64,000 bases of DNA from Ardenticatenaceae bacterium (GCA_020634245.1 JACKCC010000010.1:62001-126000); one strand, 5' to 3'; shown: positions 8,863-17,149, counted from the stretch's first letter. Program-made: numbers and translations. The notes: a model not told the origin generated them from the letters alone.

Positions 8863-9633
8863 ATGAACGACAAATTTATACTTACGCCGCATTTCATTGG
8901 TCAGGTCGAAGCCGGACTGCTGCCCCTGGCCAGGTCTGATTGGGATGTCAATCAACCCGATCTGGCTGCCGATTCAGCTCAACCGCGAATGATTGAATTG
9001 TTCCGGCCGCTGTCCCGTTGGGTGGCTCAGACCATTCAACAAGGCCAGCGGCCGGTTAGTGTGGCCGGGGACTGCTGTTCGACTCTCGGCGTCATGGCCG
9101 GATTGCAAAATGCCGGTGTCAGCCCCACCCTTATCTGGTTTGATGCGCATGGCGATTTTAATGATTGGCAGACAACGCCCAGCGGTTTTTTGGGCGGGAT
9201 GCCGCTGGCGATGCTGGCCGGACGCGGCGAGCAGACGATGGTGCATGGCCTGGGCCTGACGCCCATTGCTGAAGAACGCATCATTCTGACCGATGCCCGC
9301 GATCTGGACCCTGGCGAGAAGCTGGCGATTGAAAATTCGGCCATTACCCACCTGTCCAACGTCGAATTGCTACTCAATTATCCACTGCCGGACGGGCCGC
9401 TGTACGTCCATTTTGACGTGGATGTGGTGGATGTGGCTGAACTGCCGGCGGTGAGTTACCCGGCTCCGGGCGGGCCACCGGCGGCGGCGCTGCGGCGGGT
9501 GTTTCGTCATTTAGCCCAAACGGGTCGAGTAACGGCCGTGTCCGTTTCCGCCTGGAACCCACAAATGGATGGTGCCGTTCGCAGTCAGGATGTCGCGATG
9601 AGTTTGCTGGATGTTTTGTTGGGTAAAAGCTAA
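8863..9633 (+). CDS. Divergent arginase/agmatinase-fold (ureohydrolase superfamily) protein
   Basis: The 256-residue protein starts at ATG 8863 (MNDKFILTP) behind GAGGGA. The ureohydrolase manganese motifs are recognisable: DAHGDFND (D94, H96, D98) and HFDVDVVD near the C-terminal third. However, the first motif, normally GGDHS, reads AGDCCS, so the usual metal-ligand histidine is replaced by C71. Arginases and agmatinases hydrolyse guanidino groups with two Mn ions. The His-to-Cys change leaves activity uncertain, and the protein may use another metal set-up or substrate. It stands alone on the plus strand. Confidence 0.8.
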   Translation: MNDKFILTPHFIGQVEAGLLPLARSDWDVNQPDLAADSAQPRMIELFRPLSRWVAQTIQQGQRPVSVAGDCCSTLGVMAGLQNAGVSPTLIWFDAHGDFNDWQTTPSGFLGGMPLAMLAGRGEQTMVHGLGLTPIAEERIILTDARDLDPGEKLAIENSAITHLSNVELLLNYPLPDGPLYVHFDVDVVDVAELPAVSYPAPGGPPAAALRRVFRHLAQTGRVTAVSVSAWNPQMDGAVRSQDVAMSLLDVLLGKS

Positions 9634-9640
9634 ACGTGCG

Positions 9641-9691
9641 GAGACTTGAGATTGGAAACAGGAGACTGACAAATCTCCAATCTCAAGTCTC
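9641..9691. repeat. Inverted repeat of GAGACTTGAGATTGG type between convergent genes
   Basis: The perfect 15-bp arms (9641-9655 and 9677-9691) are separated by 21 bases and lie between two convergent genes. The layout suits a bidirectional transcript-end hairpin, but there is no T-run. Related GATTAGAGACT words recur at 45452-45509 and, more loosely, at 11427-11478 and 52138-52186. Confidence 0.6.
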
Positions 9692-9700
9692 TAATCTCCA

Positions 9701-10702
9701 TCAAAGCTCTGGATTCGCCGCCAAAAACTCTTGCAGCAAACTGGGCACGGCTCCGGCATACTGCGCCCGCATCTCCACAACCTGACTGAGATGCATTCTG
9801 TATTTTAGGGCTGAACTCAGCGCCCATAATTTTCGAGCCAGAGCAAAGGCGTCGGCCAGATTCAATTCGGTCTCGAATTGCCGCCAGCACAGCCAATAAT
9901 CCCGGCCAAAGGTATCGAAGATGGGATCGTTTTCGGCCAGGCCAAATGTATTTTCCATGCTGATAAATACCGTCCGCAAACAGAAGAACGGGTGGGAAAT
10001 TGAGCTGTCACCCCAATCAAAAAAGAGGTAACGGCCGTCTCTGATAAAAATGTTGCCGTCATGCAAATCATTATGATGCAGCGATTCGGGCACGGCGTAT
10101 CCGGCCAATTGGCGGCACATTTCGGTTACCTGGGGCACAGCCGCCAGCAATCGTTCATACTCGGCGGCGGTCAGGCCATCGGGCTGGTCGATGAGCAGCC
10201 ATTGAGTGTCGGCCAGAACTTCCTCGTACAAAGCAGGCAGACGGGCCAGCCGTTGATCGGGTGTACCCCCGGCCAGAAATTCAGCCACATGCCCGGCCAA
10301 ATCCATTTGCAATCGGGCGTAATCGGCCAGAATTGCCGACCAATCCTGCATAGGCTTCTTTTCTTCCCGGAAGGCCTCGCGCAGGCGTTGGCCGCCATCG
10401 GCCAACAGCAGCCAACCGCGTTTCGCATCAACGGCCAGGACGGCGGGAATCGTATCAGGCCGGTAGCGGAAGATGGTTTGGGTAACGGCCGTGTCATGCC
10501 CGCACACCGAAGTTGACGCCTTGAAATACACATTCCCCTGGTTGGTGGGAGCACGCATGACGGTTGACCACGGCCGTATATGGAACTGGTCAATCGGACC
10601 GGTCACGGTAATGGCCTGCACTGCTAATTCATCCCAAATCCATTGGTGGACCTGTTCTAGCCAATCGGGGTTTTGCCAATCAGATTGTGATAGTTGAGCC
10701 AT
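9701..10702 (-). CDS. APH-type phosphotransferase family protein
   Basis: The 333-residue protein has the aminoglycoside phosphotransferase / choline kinase fold. The catalytic loop is HHNDLHDGNIF and the metal-binding segment is YLFFDWGDSSISHPFF. The N-terminal lobe is less conserved (VYFKAS, LLLADGGQRLREAF). GAAGGAGA sits three bases before the ATG. Such proteins phosphorylate small alcohols or sugars; resistance cannot be concluded from the fold alone. No operon partner is evident. Confidence 0.82.
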   Translation of the reverse strand: MAQLSQSDWQNPDWLEQVHQWIWDELAVQAITVTGPIDQFHIRPWSTVMRAPTNQGNVYFKASTSVCGHDTAVTQTIFRYRPDTIPAVLAVDAKRGWLLLADGGQRLREAFREEKKPMQDWSAILADYARLQMDLAGHVAEFLAGGTPDQRLARLPALYEEVLADTQWLLIDQPDGLTAAEYERLLAAVPQVTEMCRQLAGYAVPESLHHNDLHDGNIFIRDGRYLFFDWGDSSISHPFFCLRTVFISMENTFGLAENDPIFDTFGRDYWLCWRQFETELNLADAFALARKLWALSSALKYRMHLSQVVEMRAQYAGAVPSLLQEFLAANPEL

Positions 10703-10716
10703 CTATCTCCTTCAAA

Positions 10717-10767
10717 CGTCATGAAGTCATGCGTCATAACATTACAATGACGCATGACTTCATGACG
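10717..10767. repeat. Perfect 21-bp inverted repeat of ATGACGCATGACTTC words
   Basis: The arms 10717-10737 and 10747-10767 are exact reverse complements around a 9-base loop. The right arm runs into the last codons of the HD-domain gene. It is the most perfect copy of the GTCATGCGTCAT word family in the window. No poly-T follows, so it is annotated as a repeat rather than a terminator. Confidence 0.7.
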
Positions 10768-11404
10768 CTATGACATCAATTTCCCGCCCCAATTGCGCCA
10801 AAAAATCACGCATGAACCGGGTGCGCCGCGCCGCTTCGCGCCGTCCGGCGGTGGTTTGCATCGTATCCACCAACTTGAACAGCTTGGTATAGAAATGGTC
10901 TACAGTGGCCACAAAATCATCTGGCTGGCGCTGTTGGCAGAACGGATCGGCCTCGTCATAGATGGGGCGGCCCAATGCCCCGCCGATAATAAAAGCGCGG
11001 GCAATGCCCACTGCGCCGATAGCGTCCAGCCGGTCGGCATCTTGAACAACTTTGGCCTCAATCGTTTCCGGCAGGATTTGGGCGCTGAAGCTGTGGGCGG
11101 CGATGGCATGGGCGATGCCTTCCAGGTATTGGGCGGGGTAAGATTGGGTGCGGAGGAAGGTAACGGCCGTTTCCGCTGCCATTTTCGACGCTTGAGACCG
11201 CAACGGCGAATCCTTAGGTACAACTACGCAATCATGCAGCCAGGCCGCCGGCACAACTACAGCCAAGTCCGCCCCCTCTTCCTCAGCCAAAGCCAGTGCA
11301 TTATGCACTACCCTTCGAATATGGCTCAAGTCATGGGCCGCATCCTCATTCATTTGCTCTGACAAATACTGCTCAAACACCTGCGGCCAATTTCGTTGAT
11401 TCAT
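10760..11404 (-). CDS. HD-domain phosphohydrolase
   Basis: The 214-residue protein is counted from ATG 11404 (MNQRNWPQVF), which has GAGGA six bases upstream; the frame extends to 11419 without added support. HD-superfamily metal ligands are visible: H24/H28 (HDLSHIRRV), H57-D58 (AAWLHDCV) and the later QDADRLDAIG aspartate. This is the YedJ/YpgQ-like branch of nucleotide or small phosphate hydrolases. The specific substrate is unknown. It lies downstream of the ATP-grasp gene on the same strand. Confidence 0.85.
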   Translation of the reverse strand: MNQRNWPQVFEQYLSEQMNEDAAHDLSHIRRVVHNALALAEEEGADLAVVVPAAWLHDCVVVPKDSPLRSQASKMAAETAVTFLRTQSYPAQYLEGIAHAIAAHSFSAQILPETIEAKVVQDADRLDAIGAVGIARAFIIGGALGRPIYDEADPFCQQRQPDDFVATVDHFYTKLFKLVDTMQTTAGRREAARRTRFMRDFLAQLGREIDVIAS

Positions 11405-11426
11405 TCGCCGTCCTCGCAAAAAAAGC

Positions 11427-11478
11427 GGGGATTAGGGGACAAAAGTGATGAATCCTTAAATTCCCTAATCCCTGCCCC
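11427..11478. repeat. Intergenic inverted repeat GGGATTAGGG / CCCTAATCCC
   Basis: The imperfect arms (11427-11439 and 11461-11478) share a core of ten complementary bases, GGGATTAGGG. It lies between the ATP-grasp and HD genes. It resembles the GATTAGxGA family seen at 52138-52186. Confidence 0.5.
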
Positions 11479-11489
11479 AAATCATCAAT

Positions 11490-12545
11490 CTAAATCAAAC
11501 CGTACCGATCCAGCGCCTCATCCAGAATCCGGTTGACCAACTCCTCATACTTCCAGCCGTCGGCCTGAGCTTCCACGCACAGGTCAGAATAACCGGGATT
11601 CAGGCCGGGCAGCGGGTTGATTTCCAGAATGTAAGGCTTGTGATTGTCGCTGGCATCCAGGCGGAAGTCAACACGAGCTACGTCTTGACAGCCGGTGATG
11701 CGGAAGGTAGCGGCCGTTAACCAGTTCAACTCATCCAGCTTCTCCTCCGACAACGGGGCCGGACACAAATAATGAAAATCTTCGGCCAAATCCACCTTAA
11801 TCCGGCTGGTATAGACGCCTTTTTCCTCTTCAGGATAACGGCTCATATCCACTTCCAGCGGTGGGAAGAAGTGCAGCCCGCGCTGCATACGAGGCGCTTC
11901 TTCGTCTTCGGGGATACGCCAGGCCACCGGGCTGGTTAGATTACCGACGACACCGACTGTGACTTCACGGCCGTCAATAAACCGCTCCACCAACACCGGC
12001 TGATCATACCGTTCAAACAGGCGGCGCATCTGCTTCCGTAATTCATGCTCATCATTCACGATAGACTCGGCGCTGACACCCATCCCCGTCCCTTCCCGGC
12101 TGGGCTTGACAAACAAGGGAAATTGCATGTCCGGATCCAACGTTTCCGTGATTCGCTCAAACGTCTGGAATGGCGGCGTAGGCAAGCCGTGGTAAGCCAG
12201 CACTCGCTTGGTCATTGGCTTATCCAGCGTCAATGCCAGAGTCAGAACGCGGGAACCGGTGTAGGGAATACGCAGCATCTCTAAGATGGCTGGCACTTGG
12301 GCTTCGCGGGCGTCGCCAAAATGACCCTCGCAAATATTGAAGCAGATGTCTGGTTTTACTTTGCGCAAATTGTCATACAAAGTCACGTCACCCTCTAAAA
12401 AGGTGACCTGATGGCCGCCAGATTCGAGCGCGTCAGAAATGGCGTGAATGGTCTTTTCTGAGTCCAAATCATCCCAATGGTCGGGCGACATACCCTCCCA
12501 TGTCGGCGCATTTTTTTTGAGATTGGCTAACAAGGCAACGTGCAT
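11490..12545 (-). CDS. ATP-grasp ligase of the D-alanine--D-alanine ligase family
   Basis: The 351-residue protein has the Ddl-like order. The N-terminal domain contains FNICEGHFGDAREAQVPA and IPYTGS. The ATP-grasp lobes contain PLFVKPSREGTGMGV (adenine/phosphate loop), ERFIDGREVTVGVVGN and the Mg-binding end RVDFRLD / ILEINPLPGL. The catalytic E and R/N ligands of the family are present, but the sequence departs from housekeeping Ddl, so the amino acid substrate may differ. A GGAGG lies 12 bases before the ATG. A hairpin terminator for the upstream ABC permease gene precedes it. Confidence 0.8.
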   Translation of the reverse strand: MHVALLANLKKNAPTWEGMSPDHWDDLDSEKTIHAISDALESGGHQVTFLEGDVTLYDNLRKVKPDICFNICEGHFGDAREAQVPAILEMLRIPYTGSRVLTLALTLDKPMTKRVLAYHGLPTPPFQTFERITETLDPDMQFPLFVKPSREGTGMGVSAESIVNDEHELRKQMRRLFERYDQPVLVERFIDGREVTVGVVGNLTSPVAWRIPEDEEAPRMQRGLHFFPPLEVDMSRYPEEEKGVYTSRIKVDLAEDFHYLCPAPLSEEKLDELNWLTAATFRITGCQDVARVDFRLDASDNHKPYILEINPLPGLNPGYSDLCVEAQADGWKYEELVNRILDEALDRYGLI

Positions 12546-12581
12546 CTAATTTATTATCCTCCGGGAATAGTCCCAAATATA

Positions 12582-12615
12582 AAACCCACCCCTCAATAGT
12601 TTGAGGGATGGGTTT
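12582..12615 (-). terminator. Rho-independent-like terminator after the ABC-2 operon
   Basis: The arms AAACCCACCCCTCAA and TTGAGGGATGGGTTT pair with one G-T wobble around a 4-base loop. On the minus strand the stem runs into TTTTATATTT. It is placed just downstream of the ABC permease gene ending at 12689 and would end that operon's transcript. Confidence 0.65.
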
Positions 12616-12688
12616 AATGACGAAAATTTTTACTGTTTCACTTAAAAAGTATAACGATTGTTTGCTAAATGTCCAGAATTTTTTTTGA

Positions 12689-13939
12689 TCACTCAAATCT
12701 GAACCGCCACATAGCAATGATGAAGAATACGGCCGTAAACCCCACCAGCCAGCCCACCTGCGGCAGCACATCCACTACGCCGAATCCGCCATTGAGCAGG
12801 CCATAAAATCCGGCCAGCGCATGGCCATGCGGCGTAAACTTGGACACAACCTCCATAAAACTGCCATCGGAGAAACTGACAATGCAGCCGCCTAACCCGG
12901 CCAGGACAAAACCAATAATCGTACCCAGCGAATCAGCCTGACTGCTTGTTTTGGCCCAGGCCGCCAGCAGCAGCCCCAATGCTGTGGCCGACATCGCCAG
13001 GGCAATGGTCAGCAGCAGCAGCCCCAGTGGAGAATCGCCCAGCGGCATCCCAAAAGCAAAGCTGGCCACGCCAAACAAAATCACCACTTGCAGCACCACG
13101 ACCAGCATATAAGCCAGCATTTTGCCGGCGATAATCGTGCCATGGGGAAGCGGTGCGGCGATCAGGCGGCGGAACGACCCCTCTTCTTTTTCCCGCAGCA
13201 GTGTTGCCGCAATGACACCAATCAAAAAGAAGGAAAACATAACCGTGAAGTTAGGCACAACATAACCAAACACATTGACCGGTTCTGCTGCCTCAAGCCC
13301 GGCCATGTCTTCGCTGCGCACGGTGATGGTCGGATTAAGCCGCATCGCTTGCAGTTGGGTCATGATCGCCCCCAGGCTTTGCGCCTCGGCAGCCCGCTGC
13401 ATTTCCGGCGGCGCGCCTTCCAGGACGCCCGACTCGGCAAACACCGAGCGAATGCCATAAGATATTTCGCCCACGACCTGCACCTCGCCCAGCACCTGGT
13501 TCATGATGCCGCTGATGATGCCGGCAGCCACTTCCTGCGCCGGATCGACGATAACCTGCACCTGGGTCGGTTCGTAAGTATCAATTTTCTGGCTGAAATC
13601 GGCCGGGATGATGATGGCCGCCAACGCCTGGGCATCGGCCACCCGTTCGTCGGCTTCGGGCGCCGAGTCCAGCGTGGTGATATTCAACTCGTCGATGGAT
13701 TCCAGTGCCGTTACCACTTGTTTGGCATATTCACCGTCATCACCATTGACCAGGAACACGTCAAGGGAGATAGTTTGTTCCTCATCGCCGCCCATGATGC
13801 CAAAGGATTGGTACATCGAACCTAACAGCGAGGCCAGCAGCAGCGGCAGTAAAAACAGCACCACCAGCGACCCACGATCTTTGAGCATGACTTGTAATTC
13901 TTTCCCGGCGACAGCCAGGGTATAACGTAAGTTGTTCAT
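12689..13939 (-). CDS. ABC-2 type transporter permease (downstream copy)
   Basis: The protein has 416 residues from ATG 13939 (MNNLRYTLAVAGKEL), with GGAG eight bases upstream. The topology is typical of ABC2_membrane_3. There is one N-terminal span (about 25-45) and a large external domain (about 50-225). Five to six C-terminal spans follow, with the motif LLREKEEGSFRRLIAAPLPHG between them. It is homologous to the upstream permease and would form a heterodimeric channel with it, energised by the ATPase at 15380-16357. Drug, lipid or antimicrobial export is typical of the family; the substrate is not visible. Confidence 0.9.
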   Translation of the reverse strand: MNNLRYTLAVAGKELQVMLKDRGSLVVLFLLPLLLASLLGSMYQSFGIMGGDEEQTISLDVFLVNGDDGEYAKQVVTALESIDELNITTLDSAPEADERVADAQALAAIIIPADFSQKIDTYEPTQVQVIVDPAQEVAAGIISGIMNQVLGEVQVVGEISYGIRSVFAESGVLEGAPPEMQRAAEAQSLGAIMTQLQAMRLNPTITVRSEDMAGLEAAEPVNVFGYVVPNFTVMFSFFLIGVIAATLLREKEEGSFRRLIAAPLPHGTIIAGKMLAYMLVVVLQVVILFGVASFAFGMPLGDSPLGLLLLTIALAMSATALGLLLAAWAKTSSQADSLGTIIGFVLAGLGGCIVSFSDGSFMEVVSKFTPHGHALAGFYGLLNGGFGVVDVLPQVGWLVGFTAVFFIIAMWRFRFE

Positions 13940-13957
13940 GAGTATTCTCCAGAATAA

Positions 13958-14027
13958 AAGTTGCAAAGGGACAAAGTGGCAAAGTTAGAAAGTGACCCTG
14001 CAACTCTTCTACTTTGCAACTTGCAAC
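13958..14027. repeat. Intergenic GTTGCAAAG / CTTTGCAAC palindromic words
   Basis: GTTGCAAAG (13960-13968) and CTTTGCAAC (14012-14020) are inverted copies, with further CAAAG/TGCAACT words between and after them. The sequence sits between two permease genes of one operon. A related word set occurs at 59932-59980. Confidence 0.5.
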
Positions 14028-14032
14028 TCTCC

Positions 14033-15274
14033 CTAGTCAAAATCAAACCGCCACACGCCTACGAGCCAGAACAGGAGCGTAAAACCCAGTAAAATGGCAA
14101 TATCGGGAGTGATGTCGAGCAAGGTTTGGCCGCGGGCCAGGACGCCGTAGAGCGCTTTGCCGGCCCAGTAATGGGGTACAGCTTTGCCGGCCTGTCCTAA
14201 AAATCCTTCCAGCAAAAAGGTGGGGAAGAAAGCGCCACCCAGCGCCCCCATAACCCAGAGCAGAACGGCCGCACCGCCGCCAATCTGGCCTTCGGTGCGG
14301 GCAAAAGCGGCGATGAGAACGCCCAACCCGGTGGCGCACAAGGCCATAACGATGATGATGACGACGACAGCCAGTGGATCTTCGCCCAGGGTTAAGCCTT
14401 TCAAACCAAACAGGGGCATCAGGAACATGCCGATCAGAAAGATGACGCTGACCTGAATGAGGGCAATGACGAAGGTGGGCATCATTTTTCCCAGGAGCAG
14501 TTGGGCCTTGGGCAGCGGCGCAGCCAGCAGGCGGCGGAAGCTGCCTACTTTCTTTTCGTTGTAAATAGAGAGAGCGGTCGCGCCGGCGGCCAAGAAGACG
14601 AAGAGCACGGTGAAGCCGGGCACGGTGACGTTGGGGCCGCTGAAGGGTGCGGGTTCGGCTTCTTTACCTTGTTGGCCAGGGCGGATTTGGGTGATGGTGA
14701 TTAACGGCCGTTCCTGAGACGCTACAAACTGCCCTTCCGCCTGGATCACAATCCTCTCAGTAGTAAAAACCTGGTTTCCCGGATCATTGGCTGCCTGCAT
14801 AGCCCCCATCATCTGCAAGCTGGTTAAAATTTGCGATTTGAGCAGCAAATCCTGCGCTGCCCCATCCACCACCAGGCGCACCGCTTCCAGTTCGCCCTTG
14901 TCGGCATCCGGGTGGGAAACCAGCCGTAGCGTCGTCGGCATGTTGGCGGCCACATGGGTCGAGAAGTCGGCCGGAATCTCCAGCAGCCAGTTGATGTCGT
15001 GCGTTTCCAATTGGGCTTCGGCTTCGGTCTGAGACATGAGCGTTGTCTTCACGCCGCCGGCCACGTCAATCTTTTGCAGTAAGGTCTGCGCCAATACCCC
15101 TTTATCCAAATTAACCACCGGCAGCGGCACCGCTTCCGGCTCGCCTTGGTTGATATTGCCAATCCCGCTGAACACAAAGATGAAAACCAGCGGCAAAACA
15201 AACAACTGCAGCGCCGATCCCCGATCCTTGAAGAATATCTGTAAATCCTTGAACGTGATATTTAATATGTTCAT
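14033..15274 (-). CDS. ABC-2 type transporter permease (upstream copy)
   Basis: The 413-residue protein starts MNILNITFKDLQIFFKDRG, with GGAAAAGGAA directly before the ATG. It has an N-terminal span, an external domain to about residue 210, then clustered spans with NEKKVGSFRRLLAAPLPKAQ, the coupling motif also seen in the next gene. It is paired with the downstream permease and the upstream ATPase. The three genes lie in a run, separated only by short repeat-rich spacers. Likely a heteromeric exporter of unknown cargo. Confidence 0.9.
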   Translation of the reverse strand: MNILNITFKDLQIFFKDRGSALQLFVLPLVFIFVFSGIGNINQGEPEAVPLPVVNLDKGVLAQTLLQKIDVAGGVKTTLMSQTEAEAQLETHDINWLLEIPADFSTHVAANMPTTLRLVSHPDADKGELEAVRLVVDGAAQDLLLKSQILTSLQMMGAMQAANDPGNQVFTTERIVIQAEGQFVASQERPLITITQIRPGQQGKEAEPAPFSGPNVTVPGFTVLFVFLAAGATALSIYNEKKVGSFRRLLAAPLPKAQLLLGKMMPTFVIALIQVSVIFLIGMFLMPLFGLKGLTLGEDPLAVVVIIIVMALCATGLGVLIAAFARTEGQIGGGAAVLLWVMGALGGAFFPTFLLEGFLGQAGKAVPHYWAGKALYGVLARGQTLLDITPDIAILLGFTLLFWLVGVWRFDFD

Positions 15275-15291
15275 TTCCTTTTCCAGTCCTT

Positions 15292-15384
15292 TAGTCGATT
15301 AGTCTGGTAGTTGCGTAGTCTTGTGGTCTCGTGGTTCGACTATGCGACTACCTGACTACAAGATTGTTTGACTACTCGACTACT
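15292..15384. repeat. Intergenic TAGTC/GACTA word repeat
   Basis: TAGTCGATTAGTC and GGTAGTTGCGTAGTC on the left are partly complementary to GACTATGCGACTACC and GACTACTCGACTA on the right, forming a long imperfect hairpin. The end overlaps the stop region of the ABC ATPase gene. The same words (GACTACCTGACTACCCGACTA) reappear at about 49158-49182. Confidence 0.5.
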
Positions 15385-16357
15385 CCCTCAGCTTCTTGCC
15401 GGTCAGGTGCAGGAACACCGTTTCCAGGTTGGGTTCGAGGATGTTGAGGGAAAGCAGGTTGATGTCACGCTCGTTGAGGTAGCCGATGACATTAACAACG
15501 GCATGTTGGGTGTCCTGGGTCATGATTTTGACGACGGCTGGCCCAGTTTCGCCATCAGGTGCGCCATCAGGCGACGATTCCAGTTGTGCCTCTTTAACCG
15601 CCGGTAGTGCGGTTAGCTGATTGAGGAGTAGTTGATCGACCTTTGCCAATCCAATCTGGATGATGCCGCCGCCCAGCATGGCGATCAGATTTTTGATTGT
15701 ATCCAGGGCGATGATACGGCCCTGGTCAATGATGGCCACCCGGTTACAGAGCAGTTCGACTTCTTCCATATAGTGGCTGGTGTAGACAATGCTCATTCCC
15801 CGTTCCCGGTTGAGCCGCTGCACACTTTCAAAAATGTAGTTGCGGCTTTGAGGATCGACGCCTACCGTTGGCTCGTCGAGGAAGAGCAGTCTGGGATGAT
15901 GGATAAGACCGGCGGCAATGTTGACGCGCCGTTTCATCCCGCCAGAGTACTTTTCCACGGCTTCGTCGGCCCGATCGGTGAGAGAGACGACATGCAGGAC
16001 ATCTTCGACTCGCTCTTTCAGATCCTTGCCGTGCAAGCCGTAAATCCGGCCAAAGAAGTTGAGGTTAGCACGGGCACTCAAGGTCGGGTACAAAGCCAAA
16101 TCCTGCGGAACCAGGCCGTTGATTTTTTTGACTTCGTTCATCTGGGTTTTGATATCGTAGCCGCCGATAACGGCCGTGCCCGATGTTGGCTCGATGACAC
16201 CGGTCAGCATGGAAATTGTCTGCGTTTTACCGGCTCCGTTGGGGCCTAGCAGACCAAACACCTCGCCTTCCTGGACGGAAAAGCTAATACCTTTGACAAC
16301 CTCGTGGTCGCCATATTTTTTGCGCAAGTCGCGCACCGTTAGTATTGAATCGGACAT
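15380..16357 (-). CDS. ABC transporter ATP-binding protein (exporter type)
   Basis: The 325-residue protein has the full nucleotide-binding set: Walker A GLLGPNGAGKTQ, Q-loop region GLVPQDLALYP, signature YSGGMKRRVNIA, Walker B LLFLDEPTVGVDP and H-loop TSHYMEEVE. Its C-terminal extension of about 90 residues is common in CcmA/NodI/DrrA-like exporters. AGGAGA lies five bases before the ATG. It is the first gene of the operon with the two ABC-2 permeases and powers export. Confidence 0.94.
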   Translation of the reverse strand: MSDSILTVRDLRKKYGDHEVVKGISFSVQEGEVFGLLGPNGAGKTQTISMLTGVIEPTSGTAVIGGYDIKTQMNEVKKINGLVPQDLALYPTLSARANLNFFGRIYGLHGKDLKERVEDVLHVVSLTDRADEAVEKYSGGMKRRVNIAAGLIHHPRLLFLDEPTVGVDPQSRNYIFESVQRLNRERGMSIVYTSHYMEEVELLCNRVAIIDQGRIIALDTIKNLIAMLGGGIIQIGLAKVDQLLLNQLTALPAVKEAQLESSPDGAPDGETGPAVVKIMTQDTQHAVVNVIGYLNERDINLLSLNILEPNLETVFLHLTGKKLRE

Positions 16358-16718
16358 GGGACTCTCCTATCGTTATGTTTTACCTGTTGGCAGTGCTAGG
16401 CATAGGGCGCAGGAGTTTAGTCGATTACGGCCGTTTGCCCCGTGCCTGCCACTCCTGATGGTTATAGTTTAGACAGGAAGCAATAGGTTTTGATGTCCCA
16501 AAAGTCATGCCTGGGTCATATCTGGCAATATGACTACCACATTCCAAAATCTCTTCGCCATCAGCTAAAACATTTGTATATACTGGCAATCAGCGGAGTC
16601 ATTATAAGCGAAACCTTCAGAAAATATTAGCAGCCAATAACAAAAGCCAAACCACTAACGCAAGCGTCAAAAAAACGATGGGGGAATGCTGCCTATCGCC
16701 ATATTGATACCAAGTGGG
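16358..16718. other. Non-coding spacer upstream of the ABC operon
   Basis: No convincing gene is seen. The right part is AT-rich. The region must hold the promoter for the ABC exporter operon reading left. One ACGGCCGT palindrome and an interrupted inverted pair, GGCAGTG / CACTGCC-like, lie close to the operon start. Short ORFs here have no ribosome-binding sites or recognisable motifs. Confidence 0.5.
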
Positions 16719-16758
16719 CAAAAAAAGCAGCCCCACGGCACAAACCAATGGGGCTGCT
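16719..16758 (-). terminator. Strong rho-independent terminator of the 78-aa gene
   Basis: The perfect 10-bp arms AGCAGCCCCA (16726-16735) and TGGGGCTGCT (16749-16758) are followed on the minus strand by a run of seven T. It is about 55 bases beyond the stop codon of the small gene at 16815, with a second hairpin (AAATCGCGC / GCGCGATTT, 16767-16790) between them. It supports the reality of that short transcription unit. Confidence 0.85.
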
Positions 16759-16814
16759 TCCAGATAAATCGCGCGGCCAATGCGCGATTTAGAGAGGAGG
16801 AAAGATTATAAGAT

Positions 16815-17051
16815 TTATCCCGGCTGGGCTTCCCCGCAGAACGTCTGCGGATAACAACGCCCGACCACTTGATGGTTTTCACCCCGTTTTGCCAACCGGG
16901 TCAGGATGGATTCACTCTCCATTTGAGCCGTTTCAAAATCAGTTGGCAGTTCTCGATAAGGTTCCAGTCTGTGTGCTTTTCGTTTTTCGTCCTCAATTTG
17001 TAATCTTCTTTCCCAATCAAGAACGGCCGTAATTAAAGTTGTTTGAATCAT
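16815..17051 (-). CDS. Small hypothetical protein (78 aa), single-gene transcription unit
   Basis: No known family is recognised. The product is hydrophilic and charged (ERRLQIEDEKRKAHRLEPYR, then LTRLAKRGENHQ), has no membrane span, and contains two cysteines near the end. Evidence that it is a gene: an excellent CGAAGGAGA ribosome-binding site five bases before the ATG, a structured leader, a palindromic LacI-type operator about 85 bases upstream and a strong terminator downstream. The N-terminal half is probably helical. The shared operator suggests control by the adjacent LacI-family repressor. Confidence 0.65.
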   Translation of the reverse strand: MIQTTLITAVLDWERRLQIEDEKRKAHRLEPYRELPTDFETAQMESESILTRLAKRGENHQVVGRCYPQTFCGEAQPG

Positions 17052-17056
17052 GATTA

Positions 17057-17120
17057 TCTCCTTCGAAAATCAGAGCGCGAGCAGCTTGCTCGCCTTTTGC
17101 GATCTGACAGACCGCACTCC
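17057..17120 (-). promoter_or_regulatory. Structured 5'-UTR element, copy 1 (two hairpins in a closing stem, then RBS)
   Basis: Read on the minus strand, a closing stem GGAGUG/CGCUCU flanks two hairpins: GCGGTCT-GTC-AGATCGC and GCGAGCA-AGC-TGCTCGC. A short linker and CGAAGGAGA follow. Homologous elements precede 30185 and 51167. Differences between copies fall mainly in stems and keep pairing through G-U or compensatory changes, which suggests a functional RNA or a mobile palindromic repeat. It is the leader of the 78-aa gene. Confidence 0.6.
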
Positions 17121-17133
17121 ATTTCCTTAAATT

Positions 17134-17149
17134 TTGCAACCGGTTGCAA
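17134..17149. promoter_or_regulatory. LacI-type operator palindrome (TTGCAACCGGTTGCAA)
   Basis: This perfect 16-bp palindrome has the central CpG-containing CCGG typical of LacI-family operators. The same core, TGCAACCGGTTGCA, occurs at 18208-18221 in front of the LacI-family gene itself. Here it lies between the repressor's stop codon and the leader of the 78-aa gene, so it most likely controls that gene. Confidence 0.75.

Noticed and set aside
9701..10702. Aminoglycoside resistance gene
   Set aside because: The APH fold is shared by many metabolic kinases; no resistance-type subfamily motif or mobile context is seen.
13088..13825. 245-codon plus-strand frame opposite the ABC permease
   Set aside because: It is His/Arg-rich with no domain, and the permease frame has clear topology and an RBS.
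16667..16882. 71-codon minus-strand frame overlapping the small 78-aa gene
   Set aside because: It runs through the terminator hairpin and overlaps the better supported gene in another phase, without an RBS.
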